Shown: one piece after another, positions 1 to 8,023 of the stretch
Layout: every line of letters starts with the position of its first letter
Numbering within the stretch: the first letter of the stretch is position 1
DNA from: an uncultured Neisseriales bacterium
GTDB lineage: Bacteria > Pseudomonadota > Gammaproteobacteria > Burkholderiales > Aquaspirillaceae
Direction of reading: 5' to 3'
Assembly (NCBI GenBank): GCA_937871815.1
Contig: CALMOJ010000182.1
Span: forward strand, 1-36,193
DNA: 36,193 nucleotides
Position numbers and translations under genes: made by a program
The notes under the pieces: model-generated
The model's input: only the letters and a program-made list of their open reading frames with translations
Told to the model about the DNA's origin: nothing
The model's database searches: none

Positions 1-124
1 TGATTCGGCTGTACTGCTAGACGACAAAGGGATGGTGCAAGATACGCTGTTGGCTAACGGTGCGTCTGGTGATTCGGCTGTACTGCTAGACGACAAAGGG
101 ATGGTGCAAGATACGCTGTTGGCT
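1..124 (+). repeat. 69-bp in-frame tandem repeat in fliK
   Basis: Bases 1-55 recur identically at 70-124, a period of 69 bp, or 23 codons. The unit encodes a peptide containing DSAVLLDDKGMVQDTLLA. The left edge cuts the array, so more copies may lie upstream. The two visible copies are identical at DNA level, which points to recent expansion or continuing homogenisation. Confidence 0.95.
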
Positions 125-1240
125 GACAGTAAGACAGCCGCTGATGTCGCTACTTTGCTGGATAACGCCGCATCGCTGGGGGATAAAGCAAGAGCATCGT
201 TACCTACTGAGGCTCTAGCTGTTTTGGCCTCTCCTCTCTCTGTCCTTGTTCCCGCTGCTATTGAGCCAGTTGTTACCGCCCTCATGCCCAGCACCGAGCA
301 AGCTGCTGTACCTAGCTCAGCGAAAAACCCTGGGCTAGAAGCCATGGCAGGGGTGGTCGCTGCAACTCAGGATGGACTGGGTAAACTCGCAGCAGGGCTT
401 ACACCAGAGGCAGGCAAGACGACCAAGCAGGTCGGCGATTTACCTTCCGCTACTTCGGCCGTTTCTACCTTAGAATCGACCACCCAAAAGCCCCTTGATA
501 TGGGGGCGGGTTTGGCGCAGGGCGGCGCACAGGGTCAAGCCAAGGGTGAGCCCAAAGCCGACTTGACGGCGGTTCCTATGGGTGAGGCCGCACTCGGTGC
601 TGCCCAGAAAAAATTGCCGAGTGCGGCGGATTTTGCCACCCAACTGGCTGCCGCAGACAAGGCTAATATCACCGAAGCCCCCACCGTGGTGGCGGCCAAT
701 GGCAATTCACTGCAAGTCGCTGTGCCTAATCTGGGTGCAAAAGCCGATGCCGCACCGGTACATATTATCAATGTCGCCACCCCTGTTCTTCACCCACGCT
801 GGGTAGAAGATGTTGGGCAGCACGTTAATGTGATGATGAATACCAAGCTGGAGTCTGCTCAGCTGCAAGTGAATCCCCCTAATATGGGGCCGGTAGACAT
901 CACCCTGAAGATGGGACCCGATGGCGCTCAGCTTAGCTTTGTTGCCGCTGTTCCTGAAACACGTCAAGCCCTAGAGGATGGACTCGCGCGGCTCTCTACC
1001 ATGTTGGCGGATAATGGCATTCACCTTGCCGAAGCAAACGTCGCCAGCGGGCAGCCGCAGTCCGGCCAAAATTCACAAGCCCAAGCTAACGACCAGTTGG
1101 CGCGTCAGCAAAATGGCAGCGGCGGACGGCAGGGGCAGGGCTCGGGTAGCGGTGACGTTGAGGTCGATGCCGAGATATTGGGTGAAGTGGCCACACGTTC
1201 CATGCCCCTCCCTGACGGTACGTTGAGCATTCGCGTGTAA
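2..1240 (+). CDS. fliK: Flagellar hook-length control protein FliK (5' end outside window)
   Basis: FliK is the secreted ruler that sets hook length and switches the flagellar export apparatus from hook to filament substrates. The frame is open to the left edge, so the true start is upstream; the first in-window ATG, at 32, lies inside a repeat and is probably not the start. The long N-terminal part is Ala/Pro/Thr-rich and low in complexity, as usual for the FliK ruler. The last 150 or so residues match the Flg_hook C-terminal domain, including the stretch LQVNPPNMGPVDI followed by a variable basic/Gln/Gly-rich tail. A 23-residue tandem repeat opens the visible part. The gene is followed by fliL-fliR in the usual order, which supports the call. 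About 180 bp separate it from fliL. Confidence 0.9.
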   Translation, partial: DSAVLLDDKGMVQDTLLANGASGDSAVLLDDKGMVQDTLLADSKTAADVATLLDNAASLGDKARASLPTEALAVLASPLSVLVPAAIEPVVTALMPSTEQAAVPSSAKNPGLEAMAGVVAATQDGLGKLAAGLTPEAGKTTKQVGDLPSATSAVSTLESTTQKPLDMGAGLAQGGAQGQAKGEPKADLTAVPMGEAALGAAQKKLPSAADFATQLAAADKANITEAPTVVAANGNSLQVAVPNLGAKADAAPVHIINVATPVLHPRWVEDVGQHVNVMMNTKLESAQLQVNPPNMGPVDITLKMGPDGAQLSFVAAVPETRQALEDGLARLSTMLADNGIHLAEANVASGQPQSGQNSQAQANDQLARQQNGSGGRQGQGSGSGDVEVDAEILGEVATRSMPLPDGTLSIRV

Positions 1241-1419
1241 TTGCGCGGTTGCGGCGTATAGCCATTATGATAAGCTTCCGGCAAACGTTGCCTCACTCGT
1301 GGGCGGCAAGTCTAAAAAAGTAGTGCAAGCCCGCCATGCGCCTCATTCAGCAGCGTCCCGTAAGCTCAGGGGGTGTGCTGATCGTCGCGTGGTGGCTGCT
1401 TGTTAATTAGGGTAGAACT

Positions 1420-1935
1420 ATGGCACAAAGCAAAGCAGCAGCCGCAGCCGCGGGACCAGCAGACAAACAAGCGGCGAGCGGCAAAAAGATGCTCATCATC
1501 GTTATTTCTGTTTTGGCTGTTTTGGTGATTGGGTTGGCCGGTGCAGTCGGTTGGTTGTTTATCAGCAAATCTGCTGATCATGGTGCCGAAGGGGATGGTC
1601 CAGTGGGGAGCACGGCCAGCTTGCCCGTTTTTGAAAAGATGGATTCGTTTGTGGTGAACCTCACCGGTGAACAAGGTGGGATGCTGCAAGTCGAAATTGA
1701 GACCGAGTTGGCTAATGATGCCGCCCGTGCCATCGTCAAAGCGTATACCCCCAAAATTCGTAGTGCCATCATCATGTTGTTGTCCTCCAAGAGTGCCCAA
1801 GAACTTGCTAGTCCTGAAGGCAAAGCCAAGCTACGCAATCAGATTCGTAAAATTATCAATGAAACGATTGGCTCTCACGGCGACAGACCTCTGGTCATCG
1901 GTGTCGTGTTTACCTCGTTTATTGTTCAGCAATAA
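1420..1935 (+). CDS. fliL: Flagellar basal-body-associated protein FliL
   Basis: FliL is a single-pass inner-membrane protein that surrounds or supports the stator around the basal body. The 171-residue product has an Ala/Lys-rich cytoplasmic N-terminus, one strongly hydrophobic segment at about residues 24-47 preceded by a Lys pair, and a periplasmic domain of about 120 residues containing FVVNLTGE and ending in FIVQQ, as in the FliL family. The ATG at 1420 follows a purine-rich AGGGTAGA. It lies 8 bp before fliM. The length is normal for the family. Confidence 0.92.
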   Translation: MAQSKAAAAAAGPADKQAASGKKMLIIVISVLAVLVIGLAGAVGWLFISKSADHGAEGDGPVGSTASLPVFEKMDSFVVNLTGEQGGMLQVEIETELANDAARAIVKAYTPKIRSAIIMLLSSKSAQELASPEGKAKLRNQIRKIINETIGSHGDRPLVIGVVFTSFIVQQ

Positions 1936-1943
1936 GGCCTGCC

Positions 1944-2966
1944 ATGGCAGATGACATCCTATCTCAGGAAGAGGTTGACGCGCTGCTGCGCGGCGTATCT
2001 GGCTCCACTGAGGATGACAGCACAGCAAATCCCATTAGAGCCTATGACATTGGCCGACAAGAGCGGATTGTACGTGGTCGGATGCCAACGCTTGAAATTA
2101 TCAATGAGCGTTTTGCCCGTAACCTCCGAATGGGGTTGTTTAACTTCATTCGCCGCAATGCCGAAGTTTCTGTTGGTCCTGTTCGCGTTCAAAAATACAG
2201 CGAATTTATTCGCAATCTGGTTGTGCCAACCAACCTGAACTTGGTTCATGTCAAGCCGCTGCGCGGTACGGCGCTGCTGATTTTTGATCCAGACCTCGTG
2301 TTTTTGGTTGTAGATAACATGTTCGGCAGCGATGGGCGTTACCACGTTCGGGTCGAAGGGCGAGACTTTACCGCGACCGAGCAGCGCATCATTCGTCGGA
2401 TGCTTGAGGTCGTGTTTGTCGAATACCAAAAAGCGTGGGAATCGGTCTACCCCATCGAGTTCGTCTTTATGCGCTCCGAGATGAATACCCAATTTGCTAA
2501 CATCGCCACCCCAACTGAAGTCGTGGTGGCCATGACCTTCCGGATTGAGTTGGGCGCGGGCGGTGGTGATTTCCATGTCTGTATGCCGTACTCCATGGTC
2601 GAACCGCTGCGTGATTTGCTGTCCTCTACCATGGCGGCAGACCGTACCGAGGTGGATAACCGCTGGGTGAATCTGCTCTCCCGTCAGGTGCAAGTTGCCG
2701 AGGTCGATTTGGTGGCTACGCTGGCTTCCACCGATATTACGCTGGGACGCATCCTTAAGCTGAAAGAAGGGGATGTAGTGGGGATTGAAGTGCCCACCAC
2801 AATTGAAGCAACCGTATCCGGTATTCCTGTTGCCGAGTGCCGATATGGAATCGTGAATGAACAATATGCGTTGAAGGTCGAAAAAGTGTTGGCAGGAGCT
2901 CAAGAATTGAGCGACCACCTCGACTTAGACTTCAAGAAACTACGGACGAAGAAACATGACGACTGA
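1944..2966 (+). CDS. fliM: Flagellar motor switch protein FliM
   Basis: FliM forms the middle of the C-ring, binds phospho-CheY, and sets the direction of flagellar rotation. The 340-residue product starts with the CheY-binding motif (ILSQEEVDALL, residues 4-14). The CheC-like middle domain follows, and residues from about 250 on form the SpoA-like domain that contacts FliN. Family stretches such as ERFARNLR and GDVVGIEVP are visible. The gene starts 8 bp after fliL, and its 3' end overlaps fliN by 11 bp, consistent with translational coupling. The presence of an intact CheY-binding motif suggests chemotactic control. Confidence 0.97.
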   Translation: MADDILSQEEVDALLRGVSGSTEDDSTANPIRAYDIGRQERIVRGRMPTLEIINERFARNLRMGLFNFIRRNAEVSVGPVRVQKYSEFIRNLVVPTNLNLVHVKPLRGTALLIFDPDLVFLVVDNMFGSDGRYHVRVEGRDFTATEQRIIRRMLEVVFVEYQKAWESVYPIEFVFMRSEMNTQFANIATPTEVVVAMTFRIELGAGGGDFHVCMPYSMVEPLRDLLSSTMAADRTEVDNRWVNLLSRQVQVAEVDLVATLASTDITLGRILKLKEGDVVGIEVPTTIEATVSGIPVAECRYGIVNEQYALKVEKVLAGAQELSDHLDLDFKKLRTKKHDD

Positions 2967-3363
2967 AAACTCTGTATCGATGGACGACTGGGCTGCTGCG
3001 ATGTCCGAGCAGGCTGCCGCCCCGATTCCTCAGCCTGCCACAGGTTTGTTTCAGCCGCTGACGGCCGACCCCGCGCCAGAAGTCTCCACCGATGGGGGAC
3101 CCGCCAATCTCGATATGATTTTGGACATCCCCGTCAACATGACGGTGGAGCTTGGGCGCACCAAAATTGCAATTCGCAATTTGCTGCAGTTGGCGCAAGG
3201 CTCCGTGGTTGAGCTAGACGGCCTAGCCGGTGAGCCAATGGACGTATTGGTAAATGGCTGCCTGATTGCCCAAGGCGAAGTGGTGGTGGTGAATGACCGC
3301 TTTGGTATTCGGCTGACGGACATTATTACCCCGTCAGAACGCCTACGCCGTTTGCAAAAATAG
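2956..3363 (+). CDS. fliN: Flagellar motor switch protein FliN
   Basis: FliN sits at the base of the C-ring and helps dock export substrates with FliH. The product has 135 residues. A variable Ala/Pro-rich N-terminal part of about 50 residues is followed by one SpoA domain with the typical run VELGRTKIAIRNLL, GSVVELD and VNDRFGIRLTDI near the C-terminus. The length is normal. It begins inside the end of fliM, and its TAG stop shares a G with the GTG start of fliO, so fliM, fliN and fliO are very likely one transcript. Confidence 0.96.
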   Translation: MTTENSVSMDDWAAAMSEQAAAPIPQPATGLFQPLTADPAPEVSTDGGPANLDMILDIPVNMTVELGRTKIAIRNLLQLAQGSVVELDGLAGEPMDVLVNGCLIAQGEVVVVNDRFGIRLTDIITPSERLRRLQK

Positions 3364-3827
3364 TGCGCGTAAAAGCCATTTTTTCGCCCGCAACGGTGCT
3401 GCCCTTGGTAGCACCGTTTTTCGCTTCCTTCGCTTGGGGACAAACCCTTACCCCGCCGCCCTCACCTACCGCGCTAGAGGGGCTGGTTCAAGTTGTCATT
3501 GGCTTGGGCATTGTGTTGCTGGCGATTGTGGGCGTGGCGTGGTTGGCGCGGCGATTGATGCCCTCGGTGGCTGGGGGGGGGCGGTTTTTGCGTGTTGTCT
3601 CCGGCGTGACCGTCGGGCAGCGTGAACGCGTGGTGGTGCTTGAAATTGAAAACCGCTGGTTGGTGATTGGGGTTGCGACGGGCAACGTCACACTGCTGGC
3701 CACGCTGGATAAACCCCCCTCCGCCCCACCCTCAGAAAGTACGCCTCCCCTTGCCCAAGGCGCGTTTGCTGACAAACTCAAATCCTTGCTGACCAGCCAA
3801 GGATTCTCTCTGCCCAAGAAGCCGTAA
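3363..3827 (+). CDS. fliO: Flagellar export apparatus protein FliO
   Basis: FliO helps assemble the FliP ring of the flagellar export gate. The 154-residue product has a hydrophobic, signal-like N-terminus ending near FAWGQ, a transmembrane segment at about residues 40-62 ending in LARRLMP, and a small cytoplasmic domain with [17 protein letters not shown], the most conserved FliO stretch. The GTG start overlaps the last base of the fliN stop; there is no ATG nearby in frame that keeps the signal-like segment. The stop overlaps the ATG of fliP by one base. FliO is poorly conserved, so position adds much to the call. Confidence 0.88.
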   Translation: MRVKAIFSPATVLPLVAPFFASFAWGQTLTPPPSPTALEGLVQVVIGLGIVLLAIVGVAWLARRLMPSVAGGGRFLRVVSGVTVGQRERVVVLEIENRWLVIGVATGNVTLLATLDKPPSAPPSESTPPLAQGAFADKLKSLLTSQGFSLPKKP

Positions 3828-4630
3828 TGACCCACCTCTCGTTTTCTGCCTTGCCTTCGGTTGCATATCGCCTCAAAGCCCCTCTCTGGGGGGCGTGCCA
3901 GCTCGCTGTGCTGGGAGGCCTCGGCTTAGTGTTACCTGATATCGCCGATGCAGCGGGTCTGCCTCTGATGAACAGTGCCCCTGCGGGGGGTGGCACCAAT
4001 TACTCGCTATCGCTGCAGATGCTGTTGTTCCTCACCTCGCTGACCTTTATCCCCACCGTCCTGCTGATGATGACCTCGTTCACACGCATCGTCATTGTGC
4101 TGTCCCTGTTGCGCCAAGCCTTGGGGACGATGCAGTCTCCACCCAACCAAGTCATTGTCGGGCTGTCCCTCTTTTTGACCCTCTTTATCATGGGGCCGGT
4201 GCTCGACAAAGTGTATGCCGAGGCATGGATGCCGTTCTCCGAGGACAAAATCAACTACATGCAGGCCTTGGATAAAGGGTCGCAGCCCATGAAAGAATTC
4301 ATGATGCAGCAGACCCGTGATAAAGATTTGCAGTTTTTTATTGAAATTTCTCGCAGCGAAAAGCCCAAAGGGCCTGAAGATGTCAGCCTAAAAACCCTAC
4401 TCCCCGCTTATGTGGTGAGCGAACTTAAAACGGCTTTCCAAATTGGCTTTATGGTTTTTATCCCCTTTTTGATTATTGACCTCGTGGTGGCCTCTATCTT
4501 GATGGCCATGGGGATGATGATGGTGTCACCGGTGATTATTTCGCTGCCGTTTAAGCTGATGCTGTTTGTGCTGGTGGATGGGTGGACGCTGCTGATGGGT
4601 TCGCTTGTGCAAAGTTTTTACGTCAGTTAG
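3827..4630 (+). CDS. fliP: Flagellar export gate protein FliP
   Basis: FliP forms the pentameric core of the export gate in the inner membrane. The 267-residue protein carries an N-terminal signal-like segment ending near the DAAG at residues 41-44, a hydrophobic segment, and the family block around [14 protein letters not shown] and [17 protein letters not shown]-terminal pair of membrane helices follows [18 protein letters not shown]. The start overlaps the fliO stop (TAATG). The gene ends 10 bp before the fliQ start, with the fliQ ribosome-binding site in the gap. The length is normal for the family. Confidence 0.97.
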   Translation: MTHLSFSALPSVAYRLKAPLWGACQLAVLGGLGLVLPDIADAAGLPLMNSAPAGGGTNYSLSLQMLLFLTSLTFIPTVLLMMTSFTRIVIVLSLLRQALGTMQSPPNQVIVGLSLFLTLFIMGPVLDKVYAEAWMPFSEDKINYMQALDKGSQPMKEFMMQQTRDKDLQFFIEISRSEKPKGPEDVSLKTLLPAYVVSELKTAFQIGFMVFIPFLIIDLVVASILMAMGMMMVSPVIISLPFKLMLFVLVDGWTLLMGSLVQSFYVS

Positions 4631-4640
4631 GAGGGGGAGC

Positions 4641-4910
4641 ATGACACCAGAACTGGTCATTAATATTGTGCAGAACGCGCTGTTTATGTTGATTGTGATT
4701 TCCGCGCCTATTTTGGGCATTTCACTGGTTGTGGGCTTGCTGGTCAGCATTTTGCAGGCGGCCACTCAGATTAACGAAATGACCCTCACTTTTATTCCCA
4801 AGCTGCTGGCGATGTTTGTCGTCTTGCTGGTTGCTGGTCCTTGGATGCTCAATACCCTGATGGATTACACCATTCGGCTGTTTAATAGCATTCCCGGTGT
4901 GGTGGGTTAA
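4641..4910 (+). CDS. fliQ: Flagellar export gate protein FliQ
   Basis: FliQ packs around the FliP-FliR core of the export gate. The product is 89 residues, the usual FliQ length, with two transmembrane helices at about residues 15-38 and 52-73 separated by the conserved AATQINEMTLTFIPK. The frame is open 36 bp further upstream, but ATG 4641 is chosen because it sits 4-10 bp after GGAGGGGGA, the strongest Shine-Dalgarno sequence in this operon, and because it gives the canonical MTPE start. The gene lies between fliP and fliR. Confidence 0.96.
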   Translation: MTPELVINIVQNALFMLIVISAPILGISLVVGLLVSILQAATQINEMTLTFIPKLLAMFVVLLVAGPWMLNTLMDYTIRLFNSIPGVVG

Positions 4911-4964
4911 GACAGCGGTTGCCGTGCACGCTTCTCCCTTCCCCTTCTGTTCCCGAGCCCCCTT

Positions 4965-5762
4965 GTGATTCCAACCGCTCTCCACCTCTCCGATGCCGAA
5001 ATCAGTGCCTTACTCGGGACCTTCTTGTGGCCGTTGTTTCGTGTGATGGGCTTGTTGATTGCCGACCCCCTGTTTGGCACGCGCAGCATTCCCCGCAAAT
5101 TCAAAGTTGGTATGGCGATTGTGATTACCGTGCTGATTACCCCATCGCTGCCGCCCATGCCTGCCGTCGCGGTGATTTCTGGCGCGGGCTTATTGATGAT
5201 TGCCCAGCAGCTGATTATTGGCATGGCACTCGGCTTTATCATGCGGATGACCATTACCGTGGTCGAAATGGCCGGCTTTCTGATTAGCACCCAGATGGGT
5301 CTAGGCTTTGCCATGTTGTTTGACCCCCAGCACAACAGCCAAGTCCCCACTATCTCGCGCTTATTGTCGTTGATGGTGTTTATGATGCTGCTGGCCATGG
5401 ATGGGCATCATCTGATTCTCTCCACCCTGATTGACAGCTTCCGGCTGTTTCCCATTTCGCCCGAATTTTTGCCACGGATAGGCTTCCGGCAACTGGCGGA
5501 CTGGGGCAGCAAAATGTTCTCGTTGGGCTTGCTGCTGTCTATGCCAGTGGTGGGGGCGTTGCTGATTATTAACTTGGCGATTGGGGTCATGACCCGTGCC
5601 GCGCCGCAGTTTAATATCTTCTCGTTTGGCTTTCCGCTGACCTTGCTGGCCGGTTTTATCGCCCTCTACCTCTCTTTGCCCTCGTTTGCAGATGGCATCA
5701 TCCAGCTTTATCGGGAGGGGACTGCCATGATGTTGACGCTTCTCAAGGCGCGTGCAGGCTGA
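4965..5762 (+). CDS. fliR: Flagellar export gate protein FliR
   Basis: FliR completes the export gate; in the FliPQR complex it takes the place of a further FliP-FliQ unit. The 265-residue protein has about six hydrophobic segments and the family motifs FGTRSIPRKFKVG, GFLISTQMGLGFA and PVVGALLIINLAIGVMTRAAPQ. A GTG start at 4965 gives the normal length. No clear Shine-Dalgarno sequence precedes it, and 54 bp separate it from fliQ, so the exact start is less certain than the identity. A rho-independent terminator just after the stop marks this as the last gene of the flagellar operon in this window. Confidence 0.95.
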   Translation: MIPTALHLSDAEISALLGTFLWPLFRVMGLLIADPLFGTRSIPRKFKVGMAIVITVLITPSLPPMPAVAVISGAGLLMIAQQLIIGMALGFIMRMTITVVEMAGFLISTQMGLGFAMLFDPQHNSQVPTISRLLSLMVFMMLLAMDGHHLILSTLIDSFRLFPISPEFLPRIGFRQLADWGSKMFSLGLLLSMPVVGALLIINLAIGVMTRAAPQFNIFSFGFPLTLLAGFIALYLSLPSFADGIIQLYREGTAMMLTLLKARAG

Positions 5763-5770
5763 ATCCACAG

Positions 5771-5798
5771 AGAGCGTGCTAAAATTCGCGCTCTTTTT
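5771..5798 (+). terminator. Rho-independent terminator after fliR
   Basis: AGAGCGTG (5771-5778) pairs with CGCGCTCT (5787-5794) with one G-T wobble around an AT-rich loop, followed by a T run at 5794-5798. It starts 9 bp after the fliR stop and would end the flagellar transcript. Confidence 0.8.
5777..5785 (+). promoter_or_regulatory. Possible extended -10 promoter for yebC inside the fliR terminator
   Basis: TG-C-TAAAAT reads as an extended -10 element within the loop and stem of the fliR terminator, about 100 bp before yebC. There is no good -35 hexamer at the right distance, so this is a weak call. It would place a yebC start near 5792. Confidence 0.35.
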
Positions 5799-5811
5799 GA
5801 ACATCACAGAG

Positions 5812-5851
5812 CCCGCCCCTTGCTTGGTCTTGCTGCCAAGTGCGGGGCGGG
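5812..5851 (+). other. Strong hairpin in the yebC leader
   Basis: CCCGCCCC (5812-5819) is complementary to GGGGCGGG (5844-5851), and TTGG/CCAA can extend the stem inward. No T run follows, so it is not a classical terminator. It lies 30 bp before the yebC ATG and would be part of any transcript reading into yebC. Confidence 0.6.
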
Positions 5852-5881
5852 TTCTCACCCAATTCAGCACAAGAGGTTGTT

Positions 5882-6610
5882 ATGGCAGGTCATTCCAAGT
5901 GGGCAAACATCAAGCACAAAAAAGCCGCTACCGATGCCAAGCGCGGCAAAATTTTTACCCGTGTGATTAAAGAAATCACCGTCGCTGCCAAAATGGGCGG
6001 GAGCGATATGTCGTGCAATCCGCGCCTTCGTTTGGCGGTGGACAAAGGCTTTGATGCCAATATGCCCAAAGACACCATTCAACGCGCCATTGACCGTGGT
6101 ACTGGCAGCCTAGAAGGGGTGAACTACGAAGAATGCCGCTACGAAGGCTATGGCATTGGCGGCGCGGCGGTCATCGTTGATTGTCTGACCGACAACAAAA
6201 CCCGCACCGTCGCTGATGTGCGCCACGCTTTTTCCAAGTACGGCGGCAATATGGGCACCGATGGCTGTGTGGCTTTCCAGTTTAAGCATTGCGGTCAAAT
6301 GCTGTTTGCCCCTGGCGCCAACGAAGACGCGCTGATGGAAGCCGCACTCGAAGCCGGCGCAGAAGACATCGTCACTCACGACGACGGCTCTATCGAAGTC
6401 CTCACCCCCCCGTACGAATTTGGCGACATCAAGCAAGCCCTCGAAGCCGCTGGCTTTACGCCTGACATGGGCGAAGTGTCGATGAAAGCGTTGAACGAAA
6501 CCGAAATGAACCTCGAAGATTCTATTCGGATGCAAAAGCTGCTCGACGCGCTCGAAGACCTCGATGACGTGCAAGAAGTCCACACCTCCGCTATTTTGAC
6601 TCACGAGTAA
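5882..6610 (+). CDS. yebC: YebC/PmpR (TACO1) family protein
   Basis: YebC-family proteins were first described as DNA-binding regulators. More recent work on relatives ties them to translation of difficult (for example proline-rich) stretches on the ribosome; which role applies here is not visible. The product has 242 residues and starts with the hallmark [15 protein letters not shown], followed by the three-domain fold with [12 protein letters not shown] and a C-terminus rich in acidic residues ([11 protein letters not shown]). The frame is open to 5840, but ATG 5882 gives the canonical N-terminus and follows AAGAGG. It sits between the flagellar operon and pepP and appears to be its own transcription unit. 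Confidence 0.96.
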   Translation: MAGHSKWANIKHKKAATDAKRGKIFTRVIKEITVAAKMGGSDMSCNPRLRLAVDKGFDANMPKDTIQRAIDRGTGSLEGVNYEECRYEGYGIGGAAVIVDCLTDNKTRTVADVRHAFSKYGGNMGTDGCVAFQFKHCGQMLFAPGANEDALMEAALEAGAEDIVTHDDGSIEVLTPPYEFGDIKQALEAAGFTPDMGEVSMKALNETEMNLEDSIRMQKLLDALEDLDDVQEVHTSAILTHE

Positions 6611-6615
6611 CGGCC

Positions 6616-6660
6616 AAGCCCCCCGTAGCGGCACACGCTGCTGCCTGCGGGGGCGGGCTT
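6616..6660 (+). terminator. Hairpin after yebC, possible terminator
   Basis: AAGCCC (6616-6621) pairs with GGGCTT (6655-6660), and the stem extends inward through CCC/GGG past one bulged C. Only two T residues follow, so termination would be weak. It lies a few bases after the yebC stop. Confidence 0.4.
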
Positions 6661-6682
6661 GCCCCTTCTATTTGGTATCACC

Positions 6683-7981
6683 ATGCCCGCAGCCTCCTGC
6701 TACTCCGACCGCCGTCAGCGGCTTATGCACACCTTGGGCAGCGGCATTGTGCTGATTCCCACCGCCCCAGAACGCCCCCGCAACGGCGATAGCCACTATC
6801 CCTACCGCTTTGACAGCACGTTTTACTATCTCACCGGCTTTGAAGAACCCGAAGCCCTGCTGGTTTTGCTGCCTGCACAGGGCGTTTCCATTCTCTTTTG
6901 CCGCGACAAAAACCCCGAGCGCGAAATTTGGGAAGGCTTTCACTACGGCCCCGAAGCTGCCCGCACCACCTTTGGCTTCGACCAAGCGTATGCCATCACC
7001 AGCCTAGACCAACGCCTGCCCGACCTTCTTGCCGACCACGCCACCCTGCACTACACCCTTGGCAAACAGCCCGCACTGGATAGCCGTGTTCTGGGTTGGC
7101 TGGATGTGGTGCGCAGCCGTGCCCGCATCGGTGTGACCGCCCCCAGCAGTATCAGCGATGTCAGCCTCGTGACCGCCGAAATGCGCCTGATTAAAGATGC
7201 CACCGAAATCGACCTGATGCGTCGTGCAGGCCAAATCTCCGCCCAAGCCCATTGCCGCGCCATGCAGGCTACCCGCCCTGGCCAATACGAATACCAAATC
7301 GAAGCCGATATTCTCCACACCTTTGGCCAGCACGGGGCGCGTAGCCCTGCTTACGAAACCATTGTGGCGGGGGGCAGCAATGCCTGTGTGCTGCACTATG
7401 TCGGCAACCGCGCCGTGCTCAAGGCCGGTGATTTGCTGCTGATTGACGCAGGCTGTGAGCTGGGCGGCTACGCGGGCGACATCACCCGTACCTTCCCCGT
7501 CAACGGCACCTTTAGCGGCGAACAGCGGGCGGTCTACGATATTGTGCTGGCCGCCCACCACGCCGCCATTGCCGCGCTCAAGCCCGACGTGGCGTGGTCT
7601 GTCCCTGCCGATGCCGCGCTGCATTGCCTCGTTCAAGGGCTGATTGATCTTGGGCTGCTCAAAGGCAGCGTGGACGGCAATATCGAATCCGAAGCCTACC
7701 GCCAGTTTTATATGCACCGCATCGGGCATTGGCTGGGTTTAGATGTCCACGATGTGGGCGCGTATAAGCAAGCGGGCGCATGGCGACCCTTTGCCGCCGG
7801 TATGGTGACCACCGTTGAGCCGGGGCTGTATCTGCGCCCTGCTGACAACGTCCCCGCCCGCTTTGCCGGTATCGGTGTTCGGATTGAAGACGACGTGCTG
7901 CTGACCGCGACCGGCTGCGAAGTGCTGACCGCCGACGTGCCGAACGCCGCCGATGAGATTGAAGCCCTGATGCGGGGATAG
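6683..7981 (+). CDS. pepP: Xaa-Pro aminopeptidase PepP
   Basis: PepP removes an N-terminal residue that precedes proline, using a two-metal pita-bread fold in the cytoplasm. From ATG 6683 the product has 432 residues: an N-terminal creatinase-like domain (about 1-165) with the YYLTGFEEPEA stretch, then the catalytic domain. Metal ligands are visible as Asp255 in IDAG, Asp266 in GDITRTF, the His of HRIGHWLG (about 345-352), the Glu of TVEPGLY and the Glu of RIEDDV. A TTG eight codons upstream (6659) is a less likely start. The order pepP-ubiH-ubiI is the same as in E. coli, so this gene probably leads that operon. Confidence 0.95.
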   Translation: MPAASCYSDRRQRLMHTLGSGIVLIPTAPERPRNGDSHYPYRFDSTFYYLTGFEEPEALLVLLPAQGVSILFCRDKNPEREIWEGFHYGPEAARTTFGFDQAYAITSLDQRLPDLLADHATLHYTLGKQPALDSRVLGWLDVVRSRARIGVTAPSSISDVSLVTAEMRLIKDATEIDLMRRAGQISAQAHCRAMQATRPGQYEYQIEADILHTFGQHGARSPAYETIVAGGSNACVLHYVGNRAVLKAGDLLLIDAGCELGGYAGDITRTFPVNGTFSGEQRAVYDIVLAAHHAAIAALKPDVAWSVPADAALHCLVQGLIDLGLLKGSVDGNIESEAYRQFYMHRIGHWLGLDVHDVGAYKQAGAWRPFAAGMVTTVEPGLYLRPADNVPARFAGIGVRIEDDVLLTATGCEVLTADVPNAADEIEALMRG

Positions 7982-8023
7982 CCTCCCCTTTATTTTTAAT
8001 CCCCTGACTGAGTGGCGGACACT

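Noticed and set aside
1241-1419. Possible flagellar sigma-28 or sigma-54 promoter upstream of fliL
   Set aside because: TAAA near 1312 is followed by a poor match to the sigma-28 -10 box, and the GG/GC pair near 1280 has the wrong spacing for sigma-54.
1959-2918. 319-codon open frame on the minus strand opposite fliM
   Set aside because: It lies wholly within the well-supported fliM gene, matches no family I recognise, and is rich in residues expected from antisense reading of this codon usage.
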